Assembly (NCBI GenBank): GCA_030746555.1
Contig: JASLMK010000059.1
Location: 1 to 38,034, forward strand
Direction: 5' to 3'
DNA from: Planctomycetota bacterium
GTDB lineage: Bacteria; Planctomycetota; UBA1135; GCA-002686595
Length of the DNA stretch: 38,034 bases
Both the position numbers and the translations under genes were made by a program. The notes under the pieces are model-generated. The model did not search any database. It was not told where the DNA came from and was given only the letters and a program-made list of their open reading frames with translations. Positions 32,045 to 38,034 of this stretch are shown here, piece after piece. Positions within the stretch are counted from its first letter, which is position 1, and each line of letters opens with the position of its first letter.

Positions 32045-34059
32045 CAGCCGCTGCGGTGTCCATAAACGAGGAATCGCCTGAGGTGCAGGCACTCGCCGTC
32101 GCGCTCGAGGCGCAGGAAGCGACCGCGCGGGTGGGTCTCCCGCAGGTCGATGCGGCAGACCGCCCCGGCCTGCTCGACGGTGGCGATCGACTCCCACTCC
32201 ACTCCGTCCTCGCTGACCAGGATGCGAGCCCCCGCCAGACGGCGGGCGGTCGACCCGGAGCGATTGTGGAGGAGGATGCCCGTCAGGCGAGCACGGTGGG
32301 GCAGGGTGACCTGGACCCAGGGCATCTCGGTCGTCGACGTGTGGAACCAGCCGCCGTGACGACCGAGGGCGCCCCAGTGCCGCTCGGGCGCGTCGTGGCG
32401 GTTGCCGGCCCCGCAAACGCTCAGGGTGCCCTTGGCGGAGAGCAGATCCCCGGGGAAGGGCTCCAGGCCGTCCATGGGCAGGGGGTCATGGAGCCGGGCG
32501 GTGACCTTGCCGAGTCTCTGGAAGGTCGCCACGTCCCCGGCGGTGGCCGCCTCGGGCAGGACGATCCCCGCGAGTCGGCGCAGGACCGCGTCGGTCCCCT
32601 CGCGGGGGTGGCGGATCGCCGTCAACAGCGTCCGCAGGGCGTCCTCCCAGCGTTGCGAATCCGCGCCGATGCGCTCGTGGAGCCAGGCCGCATACAGGGG
32701 GCCGAAGTCGGCCGACCGAACCAGGCTCGTGGCCGTGGCGCGCAGGAAGCGGTCCTCGGCCGCGGGATCGGTAATGCGTCCCGCCATCCAGGACCAGGCT
32801 CCTTCCACGTTCCAGCGTCCCTGTCCCCACGCGTCGAGCTGCTCGATGTACTCGCCGAACAGCTCGCCGCGCTCCTCGTCGTCGAGGACCTCGACGAGCT
32901 TGGGCCATGCGTGTTGTCTCAACAGGAACCACGCCGGCGCCTCATGCTCGCCTAGGCCCTCCAAGACTGCGTCGTGCCAGCGGCGCCACCAGCCCTCGTC
33001 CATGCCCGTGCGCTCGCCGAACTCGGCCCACTCCGACCACAGGCCGTAGCGAGTGGGGTGGGCCTGCAAGGCGCGGGCGAACTGGTCGTCGGCCGCCCGC
33101 GTGCGGCCGTCGGCCTCGGCCTTGTGGGCACGCCGGGCGAGCTCGCCGGAGCGTGCGACCCCGGAGCGGTCGCCGAAGCAGGCCTGGGTGAGCATCAACT
33201 CCTGCCAGGTCGTGCCGTGGAAGCTCGTGTGCAGGCTGCGCTTCCAGTTGAGGGAGTAGGCGGGCTGCCAGGTCTCGGCATCCACCTTGACCGTGTACGC
33301 GCAGTGGCCTGGCTCCCCCATGGTCGCCGCGGGGACCCCGTTCGCCATGGCGGCCGCCGCTCCGAGGTTCGAGAGGGCGCCGCAGACCCCTCCGACCTCG
33401 ATCGCCATCTGCGGGTCGCACTCGAAGGACTCGCGGAAGGGGAAGTAGTACATCGACCCCTGGACGCTGTCCCCCAGGCAGTTGTACGACCGGTAGGGGG
33501 CCTGCCAGCAGGCGCGCACGTACTGCGCTCTGGGCCAGTTGATCCGTTCGCGCAGGAACTCGAGGGACTCCACGGCTGAGAACCTGCCCCACTGGGCGCC
33601 GCGGGCGATGAAGCGCCGCTCCCAGGTCTGGAGGTCCTCGAAGGCGCGGTTGAGCAGCCCGGCGCGGTAGTTGTCGCGGTAGTACGCGTAGCGGGCGTAC
33701 ATCTGGGTCTCGTCGCCTCCTGTCATCCCCGTCGCGAGAGCGAAGGCGGTAGCCGTCGAGCGCTCGACCGGCTGCCGCGCGATGTCGGGTTCGCCCCTCC
33801 ACACGCGCATCAGCAGGCGCAGCACCCGCTCCGGCCGCTTCAGCGGTCCGCTGTCGAGCAGGTCGACCAGCCACGCCTCGTCGGCGCACAGCGCAGCCAG
33901 GAATGCCGGCCCTTCCGGCTCGGCCTGGAGGGCGCTCCAGGTCTGGGCGCCGCAGCGACGCTCGAGGTCCCAGGCGAGCAGGGCATCGCTGTGTTCGCCG
34001 GAGGACAAGCCTCCCAGGGCGCAGAGAAGGGGCAGGAGAGCGCTCGTGGTCGAGAACAC
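32044..34059 (-). CDS. Transglutaminase-like protein with C-terminal F5/8 type C domain
   Basis: A 671-residue secreted protein. The GTG at 34059 is chosen because AGGA lies 8 nt upstream and the product begins with a signal peptide (STTSALLPLLCALGG). The middle has a papain-like fold signature of the transglutaminase superfamily: Cys226 in GGVCGALSN and His252 in GEPGHCAYTV. The third residue is unclear, since the expected Asp position seems to be Asn in YSLNW. An alpha-helical region follows. The last 125 residues resemble an F5/8 type C (discoidin) carbohydrate-binding domain (WVQVTLPHRARLTGILLHN, ILVSEDGVEWESIATV, FLVYGHRSG). It lies 34 bp after the GH9 gene and is coupled to the next gene. 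It may cleave or crosslink a protein bound to polysaccharide. Confidence 0.8.
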   Translation of the reverse strand: MFSTTSALLPLLCALGGLSSGEHSDALLAWDLERRCGAQTWSALQAEPEGPAFLAALCADEAWLVDLLDSGPLKRPERVLRLLMRVWRGEPDIARQPVERSTATAFALATGMTGGDETQMYARYAYYRDNYRAGLLNRAFEDLQTWERRFIARGAQWGRFSAVESLEFLRERINWPRAQYVRACWQAPYRSYNCLGDSVQGSMYYFPFRESFECDPQMAIEVGGVCGALSNLGAAAAMANGVPAATMGEPGHCAYTVKVDAETWQPAYSLNWKRSLHTSFHGTTWQELMLTQACFGDRSGVARSGELARRAHKAEADGRTRAADDQFARALQAHPTRYGLWSEWAEFGERTGMDEGWWRRWHDAVLEGLGEHEAPAWFLLRQHAWPKLVEVLDDEERGELFGEYIEQLDAWGQGRWNVEGAWSWMAGRITDPAAEDRFLRATATSLVRSADFGPLYAAWLHERIGADSQRWEDALRTLLTAIRHPREGTDAVLRRLAGIVLPEAATAGDVATFQRLGKVTARLHDPLPMDGLEPFPGDLLSAKGTLSVCGAGNRHDAPERHWGALGRHGGWFHTSTTEMPWVQVTLPHRARLTGILLHNRSGSTARRLAGARILVSEDGVEWESIATVEQAGAVCRIDLRETHPRGRFLRLERDGECLHLRRFLVYGHRSG

Positions 34060-34071
34060 GACGCTGATCCT
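34060..34071 (-). promoter_or_regulatory. Ribosome binding site deciding a GTG start
   Basis: On the minus strand AGGA is followed by 8 nt and then GTG at 34059. It is the clearest site near the start and places a signal peptide at the N-terminus. Confidence 0.55.
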
Positions 34072-34093
34072 ACTGCAAGAACGCCGCAGTGGT

Positions 34094-36403
34094 TCACTCG
34101 TCCAGGAAGGCAGCCACCCACACCAGCGGGGCGTTCCAGTTGATCGCGACCTCGTTGGTGGACCACGAGTCGATGTGATCGATGAAGCAACGCTGGGGCG
34201 GTCGGCCGCGGAGGCCGGCTTCGCGGGCGATCGCATCGCGAGCTGAGGAGTTCGGGCCGCCGACCACGACTCCCGGGGGCGGCTTGGGGTAGGAGGCGTC
34301 CTTCTGTCGCGCCCAGAAGCGGTGGTGCGGATTGCGCAGGGGCGCCGTGCCATAGCCGGTCACATAGCACTGCGCCATGGGGTTGCGTCCCACGAGGTAG
34401 TCCATGCCGTCGACCATCGCCCCCAGGAGCAAGTCGTCGCCGCAGAAGTCGTGGGCGAGACCGAGCAGGATCATGTTGTTGAGGATGCAGGCGTTCGAGC
34501 CCCACGGGTAGCGGCCGGAGACCGTGGGCGCCAGGGGGACGCGGTAGCCTTCGGCCTGCACGCAGGCCGCATACTCGCGGGCAACGGCCACGATCTCCGC
34601 CCGCGCCTTGGCTCGCTCCTCGTCGTCGAGGCGGCTGGGGACCTGGGCCAGGGAGATCGTCCCCAAGGCGCCGACCTCCTGCCAGCTCATGGAGCTCTGC
34701 CTGCCGGTGCGCGGCGAAGGCAGGGTCAGGAAGTGCCGTGAGGAGCGCGCGTGGTCGAGGTAGGCCGAATCGCCGGTGGTGATGAACAACTCGGCGGCGG
34801 CCCAGTAGAACTCGTCCGAGACATCCGCGTCGCCGTAGTCGCCGCCGCCGGAGCGCTCAAAGCGTCCAGCGGGCATGAACAGGTTCGGCTCGTCGAGGGC
34901 CGCGCCCCAGGCCGTTTCGGCCGCCGCGAGGCAGCGTCGCGCGAACGAGGCGTCGTAGGGCTCGAACAGCCGTGCTGCCTGGGCCGCGACAGCCGCCAGG
35001 TCGAGCGTCGCCGCGGTGGTCGGCGGGTGGAGCACGCGCCCTTGACCGTCCTCGTGGGGGAGCTGGGGGAGCGGCGTCCAGTTCCTGCCGTGGATCTTGT
35101 GGTGCACCATCCCGGCGTGCTCGGCCCGGGGCGGCGCCTGCATGCGGAGCATCCACTCCAGCTCCCAGCGCGCCTCGTCGAGGAGGTCGGGGACCCGGTT
35201 GTAGCGCTCGGGGATCGCAAGCGCACCGTCGGCGAAGTCGGCGCCCGACGCACCGGTGGCCTGCGTCCGCTCGAACAGATCCAAGAGGGTCCAGACCGAG
35301 ATTGCCCCGCTCACGACGTACTTGCCGTGGTCCCCCGCGTCGTACCAACCGCCGGCCACATCCAGGGTGTAGGCCGGCCCGGCTCCGTCGGAGTAGCGGG
35401 CCTCGGCGTCGTTGAGGTGTCCGGCCGGCCGAGTGTGCTCCTCGCTCCCGGCGTAGGGCATCTCGATCGGCGTGCCGCTGCGGCTGTGATAGAAGTAGGC
35501 GAGCGCGTCGGACTTCAGCCTTCTGTAGAGACCCACGCCGACCCGGAAGCCGGGGCTCTCGAGCTCGCCAACCGCGATGGAGTAGCCCGATCCGGGCTGA
35601 GTGAGCTCGCTGAAGTCGATCTGGTGGATGTGCTCTCCCGCCGCCTGATCCTGGCCGTGAACCCGGGTAAGGCCCTCGAGCACGGGCCTGCCGTCGCCGT
35701 CGCGCACGGTCCAAGCCAGAGGCGAGCGGGCGGAGTGCGCCAGGATGGCGCGCTTGGGTCCCGAGGGCGTGTAGCCGATCTGATTGACCCTGATCCGAGG
35801 GGCGCTCTCTCCTTCGGAGGCGGGCTGGGCGTCGGGGCCGGACAGGCTCACCGCGCCCAGGAACACCTTGAAGGGGGCGCTCTCTCCTCCGCCGAGGTCC
35901 AGGACGAGCTCCGCCTCGGGGTCATCCCGTGCGTCCATCCTGAATCGCCAGGAGTGCCGCCTGGGCGTGAGGGTCAACTCCGTCGGCGCCTCCCAGTAGG
36001 TCCGGTAGGGCGGGCCGGTCATGCGCAGGCCGGGACGGATCGTGATCTGGCGAGAGGCGTGGGCCGTGAGCGCCAACTCGTACCAGCAGTCCCGGATGAG
36101 CCGCACGTAGCGCTTGCGCACTCGGACGTCGAGGGGGCGCTCGCCGGGGTCCTCGACGTTCACGCACAACACGTCTCCGAGCCGCTCGGTGCGGGCGTCG
36201 GCGCGCGGCGCGAGGGAGAAGACCCACGGGACCTCCAGCGAGCCGTCGTCCGTCGAGAAGGGGGGCGCCTGGAGGCACGTCTCGCGCTCGGCTCTCGCGC
36301 CCGTGGGTGCCCCCGCGTAGAGGGCCTCGGGCAACCAGAACGGAGCGAGTCCCGCGACTACGACGGCCGCCGTCACGGTCGTCTTGAGCGCCCTCGATCC
36401 CAT
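34094..36403 (-). CDS. GH9 endoglucanase (cellulase)
   Basis: A 769-residue secreted enzyme. A signal peptide (VTAAVVVAGLAPFW) is followed by a beta-sandwich resembling a CBM4/9-type domain (about 45-200). A CelD N-terminal Ig-like domain follows (IRVNQIGYTPSGPKRAIL). The (alpha/alpha)6 GH9 domain has WYDAGDHGKY (Asp pair near 353-356), NPHHRFWAR and the catalytic Glu near 750 in STNEVAINWNAPLV. The gene is intact. It would hydrolyse internal beta-1,4 bonds of cellulose with inversion, outside the cytoplasm. It is 22 bp after the carbohydrate-binding lipoprotein gene, with GAGGAAGG just before the ATG. The context suggests use or remodelling of cellulose. Confidence 0.95.
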   Translation of the reverse strand: MGSRALKTTVTAAVVVAGLAPFWLPEALYAGAPTGARAERETCLQAPPFSTDDGSLEVPWVFSLAPRADARTERLGDVLCVNVEDPGERPLDVRVRKRYVRLIRDCWYELALTAHASRQITIRPGLRMTGPPYRTYWEAPTELTLTPRRHSWRFRMDARDDPEAELVLDLGGGESAPFKVFLGAVSLSGPDAQPASEGESAPRIRVNQIGYTPSGPKRAILAHSARSPLAWTVRDGDGRPVLEGLTRVHGQDQAAGEHIHQIDFSELTQPGSGYSIAVGELESPGFRVGVGLYRRLKSDALAYFYHSRSGTPIEMPYAGSEEHTRPAGHLNDAEARYSDGAGPAYTLDVAGGWYDAGDHGKYVVSGAISVWTLLDLFERTQATGASGADFADGALAIPERYNRVPDLLDEARWELEWMLRMQAPPRAEHAGMVHHKIHGRNWTPLPQLPHEDGQGRVLHPPTTAATLDLAAVAAQAARLFEPYDASFARRCLAAAETAWGAALDEPNLFMPAGRFERSGGGDYGDADVSDEFYWAAAELFITTGDSAYLDHARSSRHFLTLPSPRTGRQSSMSWQEVGALGTISLAQVPSRLDDEERAKARAEIVAVAREYAACVQAEGYRVPLAPTVSGRYPWGSNACILNNMILLGLAHDFCGDDLLLGAMVDGMDYLVGRNPMAQCYVTGYGTAPLRNPHHRFWARQKDASYPKPPPGVVVGGPNSSARDAIAREAGLRGRPPQRCFIDHIDSWSTNEVAINWNAPLVWVAAFLDE

Positions 36404-36425
36404 CCTTCCTCGGGCTCCGTCTCTC

Positions 36426-37157
36426 TCAGGGACAGCCCATGAAGGTCAGGTCATCGATCCAGACGTCGAACCTTCGCTCGGACCCCGAGATCTGGAATTG
36501 GACGGAGTACACCTGGGAGGAGGTGAGCCCCTCGGGACGCGGGCTCCCCCAGCCGGGCAGCTGCTCCATGGCACTGAACGGCAGCCGGTACTCCTGCCAC
36601 TGCTCGGTGAGCTCGATGGTGACGCCGAAGTCATTGAAGCACTCCGTGCAGATCCGACCCGTGGGCGATGTCGACTCGTCGGGCACGTTCACCCGCAGGG
36701 TGTTCGTGGAGTCGGGGCCGCAGCGCGCGAAGAACGCGATGCCCTCGTAGCCCGAGGCGTCGAAGGCCGCGGCGGGATCCACGAGGCCGAACCCCAGGCC
36801 GGCGAAAGCGACCGGGTCATCGCCGGTCACGCCGTACATCCGCGCGGAGTAGAGGGACCCGTTGGCGCCGCCGACGGTCATGGCGAAGCGCCCGCCCTCG
36901 GCGCCGGGAAGGGGCGTGACTAGCGTCCCACGCCCGTCGGCGTAGGTGTAGAGGTACCCCCCGCGGCCGTCGTGGCGGAGAACCTGGTGGTCACCGTCCT
37001 CCCCGTCGTCGATGACGGCCTCCCGCACGCACGGGACCGGTTCCGTCTCCGCCCGGGCGGCGGCCGAGACCGGGTTCGAGAAACTCGTGTCGCAGGCCGT
37101 GGCGAACGCCAGACTCAGCGCCCCAGCCACAGCTGGGTGGAGCCGTCTGCAGCCCAT
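36426..37157 (-). CDS. Carbohydrate-binding lipoprotein (CBM11/CIA30-like)
   Basis: A 243-residue protein. The signal sequence ends ATAC, a lipobox-like site (GALSLAFATACDTSFSN). The rest fits the beta-sandwich of CBM11/CIA30-like domains: VIDDGEDGDHQVL, YEGIAFFARCGPD, LRVNVPDESTSP, WQEYRLPFSAM and the end FDVWIDDLTFMG. The ATG at 37157 is chosen because AAGGAG sits 6 nt upstream; the ATG two codons earlier abuts that site. It is first in an operon with GH9, the transglutaminase-like protein and the thioredoxin-like protein. It likely holds beta-glucan at the cell surface next to the GH9 cellulase. Confidence 0.85.
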   Translation of the reverse strand: MGCRRLHPAVAGALSLAFATACDTSFSNPVSAAARAETEPVPCVREAVIDDGEDGDHQVLRHDGRGGYLYTYADGRGTLVTPLPGAEGGRFAMTVGGANGSLYSARMYGVTGDDPVAFAGLGFGLVDPAAAFDASGYEGIAFFARCGPDSTNTLRVNVPDESTSPTGRICTECFNDFGVTIELTEQWQEYRLPFSAMEQLPGWGSPRPEGLTSSQVYSVQFQISGSERRFDVWIDDLTFMGCP

Positions 37158-37660
37158 GGTCATCTCCTTCCTTGCCGTTGCGTCCTCGGTCCTTCTCGAG
37201 GGCGCCGGCGCGCGGGTCACGGCGAAGCACTGCTCCCCGCGCCTTGGGGTCCTTGCGGACTCGCGGCGTATCCCCGTCCTTCACCGATGATTGTAGGTCG
37301 CCTCGGTGAGAGCGGTGGCGCGGTTGGGTTGCGACTGGGTACTCGACCGCGAGGCGGAGCGCGGCCGCTGGTGTAATCGTTTGCCCGGCACTCCCTTGGA
37401 GTCGGAGGTCGGAGCAGCGAACGATGCCGCAAAACTTTGAAAACTCCTACTCATCGCTCTTTCTTGATCGTTCCTCGAGGTGGAACTCTCAATGCAAGCT
37501 CCTGCAAAAGACCAGCGCCATCAGGGAGGAGCTCGCCGTGTTGCGACTGGAGCGAGGTGGGGCCGGCACTCCGGAGGGAGCGGAGAAGCCTGCTCGTGAG
37601 CCCTGGATTCGGCGACGGAGTGGCCCGCGCCGGAGCCGGATCGTCCACACTGCATCCCTT
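37158..37660. other. About 500-bp intergenic region before the DUF2007-type gene
   Basis: It lies between divergent genes. The dyad TCACCGA-N15-TCGGTGA at 37281-37309 could be an operator for the minus-strand cellulase operon. An AT-richer stretch near 37425-37510 may hold a promoter for the plus-strand gene. An ATG at 37424 with GGAG 9 nt upstream opens a frame that joins the DUF2007-type gene, but its 79 residues look non-conserved and compositionally odd. Confidence 0.4.
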
Positions 37661-37897
37661 GTGAGCAGGCCCTCCGACGAGTTCGCGCTGTTGATCGAAG
37701 CCGGGTCGCCGGTGCGCCTCGACCTCGCGCGCAACCTCCTCGAGGAGGCGGGCATTCCGTGCGTCGTCCACACCGGGGACTTCGACGTGGCCGAGCTCGG
37801 CGTCGCCGCCCATGCGGCCCTACGTCACGGCGACCTGTTCGTCCCCCACGCCGCTCTAGAGGAGGCCCGCGCCGTCCTGGCCCGCGCTTGGGGCTAG
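37661..37897 (+). CDS. DUF2007-type putative signal-transducing protein
   Basis: A 78-residue protein from a GTG start: FALLIEAGSPVRLDLARNLL, then EEAGIPCVV and GDLFVPHAALEEARAVL. This is the ferredoxin-like DUF2007 pattern (an interface-like protein of unknown role, about 70 residues). The frame is open upstream to an ATG at 37424, which has a plausible ribosome site and would give 157 residues. I prefer the shorter form because only this part fits the family. The stop TAG (37895-37897) is supplied by the first bases of repeat copy C. Confidence 0.65.
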   Translation: MSRPSDEFALLIEAGSPVRLDLARNLLEEAGIPCVVHTGDFDVAELGVAAHAALRHGDLFVPHAALEEARAVLARAWG

Positions 37898-38034
37898 CCC
37901 GGGTTCTTCATGAACACGCACACCAGACTTCGCAACCGGCCGTCTTCGACGGCCTCTCGGCCCCTGGCGGCGCTTTTCGAAAACCTGGCTTCCTCGACGA
38001 CCCGTTCAGGGTCGCCTGCGTCGCCAGAACCCGC
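37896..38034 (+). mobile_element. MITE-like element cut by the window end (copy C)
   Basis: These 139 bp match 3-141 of the complete copy without indels. Differences cluster at positions 8-11 and in a small dyad: copy A has TTCTTGAGAA where copy C has TTTTCGAAAA. The right arm lies beyond the window. It begins within the TAG stop of the DUF2007-type gene. Confidence 0.85.

Noticed and set aside
37424..37660. N-terminal extension of the DUF2007-type protein
   Set aside because: Although an ATG with GGAG upstream exists, the added residues are unlike the family and of mixed composition; retained only as an alternative start.

Overview
This 38 kb, very GC-rich window reads as the chromosome of a Planctomycetota bacterium. 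The signs are divergent and convergent short operons, few clear Shine-Dalgarno sites, a PQQ-type beta-propeller protein typical of that phylum, lipoproteins with SdrD_B-like repeats, and large membrane-anchored proteins of beta-sandwich type. The phylum call is an inference from gene content. I saw no rRNA, tRNA, CRISPR array or transposase gene.

Layout. (1) Positions 3-202 hold a complete 200-bp element with perfect 33-bp terminal inverted repeats. Two more copies, both incomplete here, lie at 30713 and 37896 in the same orientation. (2) 0.26-10.4 kb is a glycan or metabolite modification cluster: a NodU/CmcH-type carbamoyltransferase, two cobalamin-type radical SAM proteins, a GT4 glycosyltransferase, an SGNH esterase-TPR fusion and a large anchored protein. 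(3) 10.6-13.1 kb holds a fatty acid hydroxylase/sterol desaturase-family protein translationally coupled to a PQQ-like beta-propeller. (4) 13.1-22.9 kb is an unusual cellulose-type polysaccharide locus, all on the minus strand: a TPR/outer-membrane-barrel exporter, a GH5 glucanase, a processive synthase carrying two PilZ domains and a fused TPR tail, and a second GH5. No BcsB is seen. (5) 23.2-26.7 kb holds a VanZ-like protein, an outer-membrane barrel protein and a coupled lipoprotein with five SdrD_B-like repeats. (6) 26.8-30.7 kb holds a paralog of the large anchored protein, a coiled-coil protein and a membrane coiled-coil/zinc-ribbon protein. (7) 30.8-37.2 kb is a minus-strand operon: carbohydrate-binding lipoprotein, GH9 endoglucanase, transglutaminase-like/F5-8C protein, and a thioredoxin-like protein without its cysteines. 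(8) A short DUF2007-type gene ends inside the last repeat copy.

The common theme is making, exporting, trimming, binding and possibly decorating an extracellular beta-glucan. The synthase keeps the catalytic and gating motifs of cellulose synthase and a canonical c-di-GMP-type PilZ motif, so c-di-GMP-controlled synthesis is likely. The fused TPR tail should lie in the periplasm and could reach the TPR part of the outer-membrane exporter. GH5 and GH9 enzymes would edit or recycle the polymer. The synthase-TPR fusion with its BcsB-less locus, and the repeat element that supplies stop codons to upstream genes, are the two best candidates for something undescribed.
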